Assembly: GCA_003640385.1 (NCBI GenBank)
Contig: RCAB01000233.1
Location: forward strand, 33,308-97,307
Length of the DNA stretch: 64,000 bases
Direction: 5' to 3'
From: Setaria digitata
Taxonomy: Eukaryota; Nematoda; Chromadorea; Rhabditida; Setariidae
Shown: positions 35,942-50,200 of the stretch, piece by piece
How the letters are laid out: every line of letters starts with the position of its first letter
How positions within the stretch are numbered: the first letter of the stretch is position 1
Notes under the pieces: model-generated
Databases searched by the model: none
Seen by the model: only the letters and a program-made list of their open reading frames with translations
What the model was told of the DNA's origin: nothing
Made by a program: the position numbers and the translations under genes

Positions 35942-37770
35942 CGATGCTTGGTTTACTGAAAAATTCGCTCATTTTTTCTTTTCGTAATTATTGGAAATAA
36001 ATTTTGCTAAAAAATTATAAGGAAATAATAATATTTGTAATGCTGAATTTTTGAATAGCCGATTGTTTCATTTCAATTAACAACTTTTTCTCATTTTTTA
36101 ATTGTTTCAGTTGTTGAATTCCAAAAGAAAAAAAAAGTTGGGTAAGTAAAATAAGTGAAATTATTATGAAACAGTGGAAGTATCAATCTTTCAAAATTAC
36201 ATTAATGCATTCATTTGTTTCATGTCAAAATTATCATTTAATTTTTTCAAAAAAAAAAAAAGCAAAGAAAGAAAAAAAAGATAAGTAATTGCTGATGAAG
36301 TTGCAACATTGTCCAAATTCTTAGCAGGACGACATTTCGTAGCATTCAGAATTTTAACCAAAATATTAAGATTCGTTGATATTTTCGAAAAGTGATAACA
36401 GTTGTTGATAAGCAATTTTAGTTTCAGTTAGGTGAGCATCGCTTATGAGATGGCTATTTATATTTCTGCGTAAAAGCACTGATACTTATTAGTTTGATAA
36501 AATTTGCAAAATGAAATTTTATGATGAAAATCCGGTTTTCATCCAATGATATGAAATGAAAACTTCAAAAGTTGCTATCAACTGATTGCCAAAATAAATG
36601 GAAAATTCTTAAACTGAAATTTATTACCATTCATCTGATTTCAAATCACAATTAATATATATGCATATATCACTTTCACATATATTCATTTCATTTGAAA
36701 AGCAAATAAAGCAAAATAAAAATAGTGCCTGAAATTAACATTTTAGAAAATGATTTTTTTCTTGCAAAATTATGTGAATTAGTGTAAATTATAAATTTGT
36801 AATTAACTATAGTCTTCTTGTATCTCTACGGCAGTTCGAATTTCACACAAATTCCAATCCACCAATTTGGAAAGAAAAATTTAAAGAGAAATTTTTTGAA
36901 ATTTCAAAATTTGTTTCGCAATATTTCAATATTCTATATCCAACAATTTCTTATTTAAATAATTATTATACATAGAGATTAAAAAAAAATCCATCTTTAC
37001 TACCAATTAACATAACTTATTTCATTTCCATTTCTGTTAAAAAACGATCAAAATTAATTGAAAAGGTGAAAGCTTCGATTTCTAACTTGGTGACACTTAT
37101 GTTGTTACATGAAACCAAACTTTTGATTGATCTCAATAATTTTTCAATACTCAGTTGCTTACGGAGCAAAAAAAAGTGTTGCTTAATTAAGATTCAAAAT
37201 TTTTTAATTTTATTTCAATCATTTTTAAGTGGCAACAGCATTTCCTTCAATTCGACGTTGCTTTATTTATTTCAAGTACTGAATTAGTGGCGTAATTCAT
37301 TTGATTACAAAATATTCTGTCATTTATGCAACTTTTATTTTAAATTAGAGTTGAATTCGTATTTAAAATGTTAATTTAATAGTTAAATGCATGATATGTT
37401 CCTTTTGAACATGAAATATTTGTTTGTGTAAATGTACTGATTGAAGTTTAAAACTAATTCAACTAATGTTTATGGTTCAATAAAAAGAACAAAAGTGAAA
37501 ATTTCTCTTATTTTACAAATTAATGATAATAAAAAAAAAGTGATAATTATCGAAATGATAATTTTTGTTTTTGTTAATTTTTTATTAATTTAATACGACA
37601 ATTGATTTATTGATAATAAAAATGACATGAAAATCTCTGTTTCTTTTATTTATTTTTTTTATCCAAAATCAATTAATCCAACATTTACAGCTAGAATAAA
37701 AATAATAGAAACAAATAATTTTGTCGTTCAATGAATTAATGATTAAATTAGTGATAATATAAAAGTTTGT
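35942..37770. other. Intergenic, no gene seen
   Basis: AT-rich; open frames at 36197-36415 (-) and 37066-37287 (+) have random composition and no matching splice sites. It should hold the promoter of the minus-strand gene ending at 35941. Confidence 0.45.
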
Positions 37771-38102
37771 TTATTTTTCTTCTTCATCTTCTTCCATTTC
37801 TCGTCTTTCTCTCATCATTTTGCAAAAATTTCCATTCTTCAATGTCCGGTTAAAAATGTATTCTGAAAGAAAGTAAATCAAAAAAAAAATCATCCATTAT
37901 CTATCCATTTTACTGCTATCTTTTTCTGTTTTAAATTTTATTTTATTTTTTCATTTTTCTTTTTTTTTTTGTCTTTTAAACAAGCTTTTAAAGAGCGGAA
38001 CAGATTACGCCTGCTGCTCCGGTGCGTAACAGGTGATAAATTTTTGATGCTCTTGGACTGATATGAAAGATTAATTGCTCTCTCGTTTTTTTTTTTTGTC
38101 AT
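37771..38102 (-). CDS. Small basic-then-acidic protein, 61 residues
   Basis: Exon 1 (38102-38009) starts ATG-ACA and encodes MTKKKNERAINLSYQSKSIK then NLSPVTHRSSR. Exon 2 (37862-37771) follows acceptor CTTTCTTTCAG and encodes YIFNRTLKNGNFCKMMRERR and an acidic end (EMEEDEEEK). Joined through the GTAATC donor in phase 1 (C|AA makes Gln) the protein has 61 residues. Without splicing, exon 1 continues as NLFRSLKACLKDKKKRKMKK and stops, a different basic end of similar length. A later GTTTAA donor would create a stop at the junction. No signal peptide or membrane segment; probably nuclear or cytoplasmic. GC is clearly above the flanks. Family not recognised. Confidence 0.5.
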
Positions 38103-41100
38103 TGTGAAAAATTAAAATTAAATTAAAACCAAAAATGGTATCAGAGCATATGAGATGATGCTTTTAAAACTTTCTTGTTTTACTCTTTCCTTGTTGTCCA
38201 ACTTTTTTCTCTTTTCTTTTATTTATTTTTTTGCTTTTTCACCCATCAATTGCGCAGGAAAAATGTAACGAAAATGACGATTTATCGATACAACAACAAG
38301 TTATTTAAATGCCTTTAGGGTTAAAACATTTTGTTCATATATGTGAAACTGTTGCTTGGAAACAAATTTCCTATCACTATTTTATTTTTTTATTTTTTTT
38401 TTTTTTTTTTGAATTTCAAAAATTGCTTTACAATATACTTTTAACAAATATACTGTTTAAATGCTATGAAACTTTTTTACTTTTTTCTTTCTTTCTTTTC
38501 CCTTTCTTTTTCCTTTTTTTTTTCCTTTTTTTTTTTTATACAATTCTTTAATTTTGGAAACATTCCACTGTATCATTAGTTACTATATAATCATTATCTT
38601 TATAAACGAATACCAACAAATTGTGATCAGTTAATAATTGAAACTAACAATTACATAATGCCAACAATTATTAATTTTAATCATTATTATTATATTATTA
38701 GTTATTGCTGTTTATTATTATCATTATTTATTAAGAAAATATAACTGTATTTTGGCATGTACAGAATAATACATTTTTAATAATTTTATAATATAATAGA
38801 TAAGAAGAATATATTTTTTAGAGGATTCTATGACAGTAAGAATAATGACGAAGTCAAACAAAATAATACTACTGTTTAATGTTAGTAACGCTAACAATAA
38901 TATTAATAACAACAGTGATACTAGTAATAACAACTACAATATTAGAAATTATATTAATAATTGATGCAAACAATAATCATAATAATAATCACATCATAAT
39001 ACAACAACAAAATAATAATTAATAATATTAATAAATAATATGATAATTATATTAATAATAATGATAATAGGTATTGATTGAAATTATTAACAATAAATAA
39101 CAATTGTGATAATAATAATAAATATTGTCATTAAACAACGATAATACGATGATAATATTATATGAATAACAACTTCAGTAATAATTATAATTGTTGTTAA
39201 TATAAGCATAATCGTAATAATATTAATGCTAATAAATATTATTACTAAATTAACAAATAGTAGCGACATTAAATATTAATGATATTAAATACTGTTAATA
39301 GATTTCAATATTACTAATAATAATAGTGATGATAACGATGTTGTTGTTAATTGCAAAAATATTAAATTCTATTGTTTCACTTTCTACTATTTAACACACT
39401 TTATGAACCTGTTTTCCGAATATTGTACCGAATGAAATATTATCCTTAAACTTCTCTCTTTCTTCCCTCTTTCTGTCTCCTCCTCTGTCATCTGGTATTT
39501 CTCATTCTTCCTAATTTATCACTTTTTTTTTAATCACTATTTTCTCTTTTCACCGCAATCTGTAAATCCCTTTATCATCTGAAAGGTATCCAAAAATTTT
39601 TCCAAAAATTCCAAATAATTTTCTTTAAACAAGCATTTTAACAAAATATTTTTTACTAAAAAAATTGGACAATTGAGAAATTTTTCGTAGCTAGTTATCA
39701 ATTATTATAAATTAATTAAACGATAAAGTGCTTTTTTTTTTCTTTATCACTGATTGCAAGTGATATGAGCATCTTTTTTTTTTTTTTGTATATGTATTTT
39801 TTTGGTCCAATTTTTTAAAAATTATTTCATCGTATTATTTTGCCTATTGAAATTTCATCAATTTTTCACTGTCTCAAATATCTTTTTGTTATAAATGTTG
39901 TGAAATTTCTCCTATTCATTCACATCATGAACCAATAATTTTCTAATTAATCCAACATAAGATTTCATTTATACTTTTTCACTGGTTCTATTAAGATTTG
40001 TCTCAATCATTTCTCCTTGTTCACATTTATTAACTCAATCGTCATCATAGTATGTTCGTCATTTTCTTTTCATTCAAATTCGGCAAATAATCCTGCCTTC
40101 ATAGCTTCTTTCTCTTACTGTTAACAAAATTGGCCAAAATTCTTGTTTCAAACGAAAAGTTTACAATTTGACCGAATTGAGCATATATATATAAATATAT
40201 GTATATATATATATATATATGAATGAATGAATGCAAGTTATAATTATATTTAATCACTTTCTATGTTTCATCCATTGCCGAAGGTTATTTCAATTTCCAT
40301 ATTTTTCTATTATATGATAACAAAACTTTTTACATTCCGTCAATCAGTGCCACTGTTGCAACAATATTACTATTTTATTATCACTGCCGAGTAAATTCTT
40401 ATCATTTTTTATCATCCAGTGATTTCATCACAACTGCCATAAATCACTGTTGTTATCAGCTCTGTTATCACAATTATTACCACATGTTCCTGTCCAGTCC
40501 TCTGATTGCAATTGTTATTATCATTATCATGATTACTATCGCATTTCTCTATCTAGTTTTATCACAGTGCATCTATTTATACGCATAAACGCCATTTATT
40601 ATTTGTAATCACTAAAAATGTATCCATTACGATTATCAGTTATAAACATCAACATTGCTACTATCCATATTTACTTAAATAATAATTTAAAATTAGGATT
40701 CATTTAAAAAATAATTTAAATAGTTATCTTATTCAATATGATTATTAATCTATTCTATGAAGACGAAATTTTCTTTCCATTAAAACTTTAAAAACATATT
40801 TAGCTACTGAATATCTTATAATTCTTTTAAAATAATTAAAAACCAAATATAAAGCAAATGGTTAATTTGTTTTATGTTGAGAATGTTTATCCAAACGATA
40901 ATTATTTGAAGGAGATTAGATTCCATTTGAGCAATGAGCAAAGTTATTTCTTATCTTTCTAAATCTTTTCTAAGTTAGAATGAATAAGTACTATTATAGT
41001 AAATATTTCATCATGTTACTTTTATATGGAAATTATCTTTTGCTTTCTTTCATTCCTATATAACTCATCCTTTTTACTTTCAAAATTCATGAAATAAAAA

Positions 41101-44100
41101 TCAAATCCATATTTTTACAATAAGTAATTAACGGTAATTATTCATTAATGGTTAAAAACCAAATAGAAAGCAAGCGATTAATTTATTTTATATTTAGATG
41201 CAGCTAGAATTTAGAAGAGATTAAAAAATTTCAAAGTTATCACTCTGCAATTCTATTTTTATCCGTCGGTTGAAATGTTCTATAGTTAACGAGTTGTCAA
41301 ATAATTGTCATTCTTGAGTTCATATATTTTCAATTATNTAGCTATAATTTAGAAGAGATTAAAAAATTTCAAAGTTATCACTCTGCAATTCTACTTTTAT
41401 CCGTCGGTTGAAATGTTCTAGAGTTAACGAGTTGTCAAATAATTGTCATTCTTGAGTTCATATATTTTCAATTATCAAGTAATTATCGTTCTCGAGTTTG
41501 AATACTCCATAGTACCTGAGATCGAGAATTTCTCGCTCTTGCACTGATACAACCAACAATTATTTAACGTATCAATTTCCTGAAAACATTCACAAATTCA
41601 TCGGAAAAACTTTTTGACCACAGAAATGACTCGTTGAGGATTAAAAGTTTCATGTGAATTATTCCAAAGCGAAAGAGATGAAGAAAAGGAAGAGAAATCC
41701 AGTTTTACGATAATATCTCTTCCATACGATCAGATAAAAATAAATAATAATTTTTAAATATGACTACCATCCAAATCAACTCGCCTAACAATCTGTGAAC
41801 TAACATTATGTTACATTATGAACTGAAATGAAAATATTGCCATTTTTGAAGAAAATGATTTTTTCGAAATTTTTCCAATAATTTAATTTATAAAAATTTT
41901 TAGACTTTCTTTTTTGTTCAATAATAGTGAAAATAAGAGTTTCTTGTACATTTGTGACATTTCTTTTGTTTTGACGAAAAGAAAAGTGATGAAGTAACAA
42001 TGCATATCTTTTTCTTTCTTTTGTTTATTAAATTAATATTAATATGACTTTTCACCTCAACTTATCCTTTTCTATAAAATTTCATCTCTAATCCCATACC
42101 GCTTTTTCTTTCATCTTTCAAATTTCGTCACTCTCAAATTACTATTTTTTTTCTCTCTTCGTTTTTTTTTTTCAAATTATTTTTCAATAAATTGTCAAAA
42201 AGAAAAAAACTTGAATTCTCTTTTTCATTCAAAATTCGCTCTTCATTTTATTTTATACTTTCTGCCAGTTCCTTATGAGCATAAATTACTATTACTACCG
42301 TAAAATTCGCAACTTCTATTATTATTTATTATCACTCCTTCTCATTCCTTTTTACGAAATGTTGCTGAATTATTCGTACGATTAACCATTTGAAATTTTT
42401 TATAATTTTCATGAATTTTCAACTCCGTTTTCTCTCTATTTTAAATTAATTTTGAACTTTGTAACAAACAATGATTGAATGAAAATTCTTTTGTAAATTG
42501 TGAATTGTGCATTAGCTTTTCTGTTAAACTGATAACTGATTGAAGAATGATTCTTAAAACTAGTTAAATAATCTTTTCATAAATCGCCGATATTCTGCCA
42601 AAAATTTATCGATGTGCATTAAATTTACAATGGAAAGTCTACCTTCCTTTGATATTTATTTACTGAGTAGAAAAATGAATGAAATATTTGTAATTAGACA
42701 AAAATTACTTCAAACTCTTCAAAATTTGACAATGTCAACTATCATTTATTTATTTATTTTTGGTAGTGAAAGAAAAAAAGAACAATTTCTAAAACACTGA
42801 ACAAAATTTTTATAATTCATAAAATTCGAATTAAGTTATTGTGACCTCAAAATTTTATCATTTATATCTTCATTTTCTCTTTTGCTTTTTTTCTCTCGAT
42901 AATTAAAAAAAAAAAAAAAAAAAAAAAAACGGCAACAACAACAACAACAACAATAACAACAATACGATCAGTAATGGAAATTTCGGAAACAACCCTGAAA
43001 TTTATTTAATTATATTTATTGTATAATAAAAATGAAATTAAAAATGGCTGGCAGTTCAATGCGTCATAAATGTTATTGAATAACATAAGTTTTTTTATTA
43101 AAAAATTGCACATTTTAGTTGAAATTTTAAATTATTTAACTTAATTTTGCACTTCTTTTTGCTCTTTTTTCGAAGATCAAAAGTAACATCTAAATTTTTT
43201 ATTTATGAAATAATTGCTTATTCCGGTCAGACTTTTAATTTATATAACTAAATTTTGTGCTTTTTCTTGAACACCAAAGTGACATTTAAATGTTCCTAAA
43301 AAAAAAAACACTTACCCAATTAAAATTAGTAACAATTAACGTGCAGTTTCGTATTTTTAATAAATGACGCGAATTAAATTCAATTTAGTCGTGCAAATAA
43401 ATTTTTTCTCGTTTTTGCGTTCCTAAATTAATTAAAAAAGCAAAAATTGATCAAGTTTTTAAGTTTAGTAAATCAATTAACAGGACTGTTGAAGTTTATT
43501 TAAAACAGTTAAATAGCCAAAATCTTCAAATATCACGTAAATTACTTTTTGAAGTTTATCTGAATTCTCCTTAGCTGAGGTATCTCAGTAATACTGTTTG
43601 CTTTCTTGAATGATAGCTAGCTTTTTAATTTATATAGCTTTATGAAATCTTAGTTCAATATGTCACTATTAAAATCGGAAATTTTAGCTTAATACTTATT
43701 TAGCAAATAAAATGATCAATTAAAAAAATTGAAATGGTTTTCATTTCTTCTTAAATTTATGCGATGTGTTTAGTCACTCATAAAATAATAAAACGATTGA
43801 ATTTTGCCCCTTTCTAAGGAATTTCAATCTCACATTACAGAAATAGCGCATAATTGGTAATTAACTGTTTTTTATTTGAATACTTATATTTTCCATTTAC
43901 ACAATCTATAAGAAGCCAGAAATTCTAATTTAGAACTTGACAATATTATCAGAAATAGATTGCTAGCAATAAATAATATCACTTTTAGTTTTCAATTTTT
44001 AATTTATTTAGCTCATATAATTTTCAAATCCAGAAGACTCATCCATTGAATTGAATTTAAAATGGATGATTTTAATTTTAAAAATCTTCCTGACCTTTTC

Positions 44101-44229
44101 AGCACAATAATTTGTTCCATCATTGACCCTATCTATGTAACAAATTATTTTTTTACCATAACACTCGCACTTCACAGTAACACTTATACACTTACTCTAT
44201 GCAAATGAAAGAAATATTGTAGAAATCAT
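38103..44229. other. Gene-poor region with AT microsatellites and a tandem duplication
   Basis: About 6.1 kb. From about 38640 to 39360 it is dominated by AAT/ATT-rich imperfect repeats; an AT dinucleotide run lies at about 40183-40220. A 138-bp tandem duplication with an unresolved base sits at 41203-41475. CAA repeats lie near 42936-42963. Pyrimidine-rich stretches (39450-39480, 42100-42170) give GA-rich open frames on the other strand that I do not accept as coding. Confidence 0.5.
41203..41475. repeat. 138-bp tandem duplication with an unresolved base
   Basis: Copy 1 (41203-41340) and copy 2 (41341-41475) match over about 135 bases with a handful of differences (for example CTATTTTTAT against CTACTTTTAT). 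The only N of the window is at 41338, three bases before the junction. Confidence 0.95.
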
Positions 44230-47200
44230 ATGGTACAGTTGTTACTTCTACCGTTGTTTTTACTCCTACCATACGATACAGTGGGACATGTGGCGCTAAC
44301 ATTCCCGTCTGCGCGATTTCCACCTCTTGATTTTCTGGATACAGCTCGAACAGTTAGCCCATGTGGTACACCTAGACCTGAAAATCGTTAGTGATTATTT
44401 AATCATTGTCACTGTTATAATTGATAGCAGGTCCTTCTTAGCATTATGATATTGTGATCTTGTCGAGGAAACAAAAAAAAAAAAAAAAAATCATCATAAC
44501 CTATATTTAAGTTTCTAGTCGATTTTCATTTCCAGTTTAACGTAAAATTGGCAAAAAAATTTTTTCAAATATTTTGGTTATTTAGTCAATTTAAACATTC
44601 TAATGATAAGGAATTTGTTAATTACTTTTATATATTTTCCTTTTTTTTTTTAAAAAAAATTTTTCACTTGTGCAATGAATTCATTTTTTTTTTTTTTTTT
44701 TTAATTCCTTATAATTATAATTATTTGAAGCACATTATATACAACTGTACACTGGCGAGTCATATAATTTTACATGGCGGCTACAATATCCCCATCAGGT
44801 TAATTTAATATCATGCTTTAACATTTGCAACATTTTTTTTTTTTTTTTTTCGGATTGAACAGAATGATTAGTTGAAATTTTCCACTCTTTTTCCATTCTT
44901 TTCCAAGTTTTGCTGAGCTGATTTGGTGTTTCAAATTCTTGTTTAGAAATTCGATCAACTTTAATAACTTATTTCAAACATTTTCTCGTTTAAAATTTTA
45001 ACTGAAAAATAGAATTTGTTAATGTTTTGGAAGAAATAAAAAGAGGGAGAGAGAGAAAGAGAAAAAAAAAAAGGAAGATGCTATTAGAACAGTAAAACAA
45101 TAAATTATTCATTCTGATACCAAAAAAAAAAAAAAAAATTATAGGAATATAAAATTTTTGCTTGTAGGGTGGATATCGCTTATCAGTATTAAATGAAAGT
45201 GGCGATATTGTTGAACAATTAGCGCCGTTAAATGATAACGAATATGCAGGCACTGAGGACCAAACGTTTGTTTTCTTTTTCTTTTACTTATCATTCTTAG
45301 TAAATTTACTATTCAGGCAAAAAAGTAATGAAATTTGTAGAAATTTAAAAACCGGTCAGACTTTTTTTCCCAAGATTTCATTAAATTTTACTGATAAATT
45401 TGAACAATAATGTAACTCTTTTATTTTATTTAATTTTCTTTCTTTTTTTTTTTCTTTTTTTAAATTGTTTACTGTGAAAAGGAAAAATTCTTTTCAAAAT
45501 TATAGACTAATTTTCCATTTTTTTTTTTTTTCTAAGAAAAAAGCACTTTCTAAATTAACTTCCAAATTGACAGGAATATGGCAAAATAAAAAATTTCAGC
45601 AAACTTTAGCTAATTAAAATTAGTATTATCATAAGAAAAGAACGAAAATTTAAGAATTTATATCAAAATAAAATATTATGCTTGAATAGGCATAAATTTC
45701 TCTTCTTTCTCTTCTCTTTGGCTATAACAATTTTGATTAATTCTTCACTATTGAAATGATGCGATTATAATATGCTACATTCCTCTAAAATATGTCACAT
45801 ACAGTCACAGGATGGTTACTTTACTTGATCTATGGGTTACAGTATACCATAGCTTATCTAGGAGATTTAGGTTGAAGTATGTTTCGTGCTTGCAAATAAT
45901 ATAAAAATTACAATAATATACAGTGTATTGCAATATTCAAAGTGTTACATTCTGAGGTATAATTATTGTGCTTGTAAGTTTAAAATGGCTATAAAATTTT
46001 AATAATTTTAATATAAAATTTTGTATTTATGGATTAAAATAAGTTTCAGTAATATATTAGTGCAACAGCTAATTTTTCTAGATTTTGCATACAAAATGTT
46101 TTCGTCTATTACAGTGTACTATAGTTTATTATTTGAAAAATAATTAGCTATTATAGAGCTAAATGCTACATTTGCAGACTACAGTATGCTACTGTTCGTC
46201 CAAAATATCCATGCAATCATTGCATAATTTTGCTTGAACGTCAAGCTCTAGAATGGGGTTCATCATATCAATTTCGATCATGTGCTGATGTAAATATCAT
46301 TCAAGAAATTCCAAATGATGAGGAACGTTGCTCAAAACATGGCGATTACGAGAATGGAAAATGTAAATGTCGACATTTATATTCCGGTGATTTATGTCAA
46401 TACAAAGGTAAATGTTAATTGATGAAAACTTTTTTTTTTTTTCTTTTTTTACAAAATTACTCGACACAAATGTGAATACTTGAGTTTTGAATTATGGAAA
46501 AATTTTTATGAATGAATAAACTGAAATTTGTGCTCATTTCATTTTTTTTTTTTTTTTTTTATTTTTAACTTTTTTTTTTTTGAAGAACATTAAAAATGAG
46601 GACATATTTAAAAAAAAAAAAAATACTTTTTATAAATTTGCTCATTTTACGAAAGTTTTTTTTGTTAAAAATATAACAAAAAAAAAAAAAAAAAATCAAT
46701 GCATTTATAAATAAATTATTGCGCTATATAATTTTTACACTATTACTCATTTAGAATGCGTAGAATCTCGAAATTTTACAGATCATAGCGCCTTCTAATT
46801 TACAAATCATCGTGATTTTGAAGTTTTCTAAAACCTAACAATTAATGATTAGCACTAAATGCCAAAAATGCCAGCGTTTTTTTTTTCTTTTTTCTAAAAT
46901 TTGACAAATGTGAAAATTATTGCTATCACTTGTATTGAAATAACTCAATCAATCAATTGGTTTCTTTAAAACAAAAAATGAATTTTCAAAAGTCGTTACA
47001 ACTGCAGCTACTAATCGAAATTAAAAACCATTCTTAATTAAAAATTGTTAAAAAATTAAATAAGTCACTAATATTGAACAAAAACAAATTCAGTTTATCA
47101 ATATCAGTTCTTATCATCCCAACACTTGCCAATTTTTGATGTACTTCTAAAAGCAGTTATTTACAAGTTGCATCTGTTATTGCCATCGATAAGATTAAAT

Positions 47201-50200
47201 ATCAGTTATTTTGAATCAGTTCAGTCATTTTGTCAAGAGAAATTTCCTAAACTTTTAGGAACATTTTTCGAACAGTTCTCAGACGGTAAATGCAATAATG
47301 CTAACTACAGCAAATGTTGCATTCACATTCTGCCCTTGATATGATAATAAAAATCACAATAAAAAAGTTTGTCCGAAACGGACAATAAAATTCCATCAAA
47401 ATAAATAATTATAAGTTTAAATTGGGTGTAATTATTAATAAGTACAATTAATATAATTGCTATTGCTATTTGGTTGTAGTCCTTTTCATCTTCATTTAAA
47501 AATTTACTTCATTTATTAATTAATTTCAGTGCTAATAATTTATCAACAATGAGACGATAATTTTCCTAGAAAGTATCTAAATATTGTTTCTGCTCCTAAA
47601 TTATTTATATTTATTCTATAATAATTGTTAGAAATTTTTGTAAAGCAAAAAATCTTACATTACAAAGCTTACTACTGTTCTCTTCAATTAGTTTACGTAA
47701 ACTTCGTGAAAATTTGCATTCATTAATTTAATTGGAAATTTTTAGATCATTGTTCGACAGATCAGGATTGTTTAAATGATGGCAAATGTGTAAAAGAATC
47801 GAATGCCATAATAAGAAGGACATGTTATTGCTCTTTTGGCTATTTTGGACAGAACTGTGATCGAAGTTCGTTTAATTAATAGAAAATTTTTAATTAAAGA
47901 TTGTGCAAACAAATAGAAGCAATCATTAAGCAGTTAATTTCAAATTAAGGATCATTTTTCAGTGATCTAGTTTCTAGTACTTTTGATAATTTCAGGTTGG
48001 AGAATTTACGTTGAAAATAGAGACAACACTTGATATCACTGTGGTATCACAGTACTTTATCATTAATGCTTTTTATTTAGTTAAGAATCAGTGCAAATTA
48101 ACTAGAATATAATCAATTTATCATTGTAATGCTATCACTTATTACCTGTATTACCTACAACAATAACATGAAAGAGATAAAATAAAAAAAAAAATGATAG
48201 AATAATGTTTAAATTGTAATTACTACAAGAAAATTGGATAATCAGATTATGTTCTGATTTGATAATTTAAACATTTGAAGTGGTAATTCAGTATTGAATA
48301 ACTATGAATTGATAATTTTGTTTAATATTTTCAGCATTTGATGGTAAACCCGAAAATGATGAATGTTTTAATTATAATTATCCAAGAGATAAGAATAAGT
48401 ACGGAAAATATGGCCTTTTCAAGCAGGATTGTTTCAAGAAAACTAAATTAAATAAAGATGATTTCATTTATTCACGAGTTGTCCAAGTAAGTACTGTTTA
48501 AGTTTTAATTGATAAAAGAGGATTAATTTGAGCTACAAATGATAAAAGCAATGGAAGCAGAAACAAACTAACTGTAAATAGTAAATTAAGATTGATAAAA
48601 CTATCGTTATATTACGGTTGATGGGAATGTAGCTAATCAATAAATGATTAAATTATAGCTAAATTATAGATGGTGACAGGTCGAGCTATAATTGATAAAA
48701 TTACAGCTAAGCTACGACTGATACGGGAGGCGAAAATTTGTTTAATTAACACTTACATAAAATATAGTTGAACAATGCAAACGATGAAGGAGAGAATGAA
48801 ATGAAATTACAGAATAGTGATTTAGGGATTTGGAAAATTTATAAAATTTTAAATTAAATTTGAGAAGTTAAACTGATTAAATTAATTTTTCAAATTTAAT
48901 AAATTTGATCAAATTAAATTAAACAAGTAATTGTTAATTGGGCCTGAATAATTGGATTAATTTTATTTTCAAATTTTTCTTTTCGTTCAATTAATAATTT
49001 CAATTTAAGGATGAACTGGAGGTAATTCTTGATTTCAAGAGCATGTCATGGATTTCCATCGGTTGGCGACCGATGGAACTTGATCGTTCATGTCGATTAT
49101 TTCCGGATTTGGAAAATACCCGTTATAAGCGAAGTGCTACACGAACAAATCCAATAACTCATATGAATGGATCACATCATCCGGACACATTTGGAAATGC
49201 TCCAGAAATTGTGTCAAATCGAGTCCCAATACCAATGCCAAAATTACCGGAAAATAATGGGCTATGTAATACTTTTTTTAAATTTATTTCATTATATGTT
49301 TGCTTTTTTTCTTGTCATTTTATTTCTATTACCATAAAATGCTTAATTAATCCAGTGAAACTAATTAGTAAACATTTTTGAGAATGACAAAAATTTTTCA
49401 ACAAATTTAAATTCATTGTGCTTGTGCTTTATTTGCATGCAGTAGTAAATTTTCTCCTTATTTATTTTTTTTTCCTGAAATGTATTTATTTTCAGTAAGA
49501 ACAGCGCTCGAAGCACCACTTCATCCAATGGATTGTACGGATATTGTGATCGGTTCAGTACGAGATGGTCGATCTAGAATTAACGATATGTATACTCGAG
49601 ATCGTTCTACACCACTTCATGATACATGGTAAATTATCATTATTTGCTTTTTTTTTTTTTTTTTTTTTTCAGATGTAGTGTGAGATGTGTTTCAAATTTA
49701 ATTTAAAAAGGATTGGTGATGATATGAGAGTAACTGATATGTTATCTTAAGGATTGATGGTGAAGAATCATTTTCCGCAGCGTATGGCATTGAACGTGAT
49801 GGTCGAACGATAATTATGTTCAGAAGACGAATTGCTGGTAATTACGTTCTTTTTTTCTCGTAAAATTATTTTATAAATTGTAAAATAAAAGTGTTTCCTA
49901 AATCTATTTATAATGGAAGAATTTTGAGATGTGCAAGAAATGATAGTGATAATTGATAGTTCCTCTGTTTTGAATTTAGAATTTAATTCTGAAAATGTTG
50001 CAATAGATTTTGTTGGCCAGCAGCTAAAAATCAGTAATACCAGTAATTTTGCTGGCCAACAATTCAAAAACTAAGAATTTCAGTGGTGCATGAAACATTC
50101 TGCTCATAATTCTTTAGAATTTGATAATATTATTTAACAAAATGAATAAAATAATGCTTGAGAATCAGAATTGTAGAACTTCACTTCGATAGCTGTGTCT

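Noticed and set aside
36835..36860. GTTCGAATTTCAC, tRNA T-arm-like
   Set aside because: No acceptor stem or anticodon arm can be folded around it.
39395..39540. Minus-strand frame with MTEEETERGKKERSLR
   Set aside because: Antisense of a CT-rich low-complexity tract; no partner exon of suitable phase.
40487..40590. Plus-strand hydrophobic frame MFLSSPLIAIVIIIIMIT
   Set aside because: Built mostly from ATT/ATC repeats; several frames are open at once, as expected for simple sequence.
44230..44400. Minus-strand open frame over the first LPMO exon (VPHGLTVRAVSRKSRGG-like)
   Set aside because: It also follows a TTTTCAG, but the plus strand gives a signal peptide followed by family-specific sequence and joins in phase to ten further exons, so this is a shadow.
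44731..44808. Alternative frame of the second LPMO exon (TLASHIILHGGYN)
   Set aside because: It does not match the phase of exon 1; the phase-1 frame gives ESYNFTWRLQYPHQ, which fits the domain.
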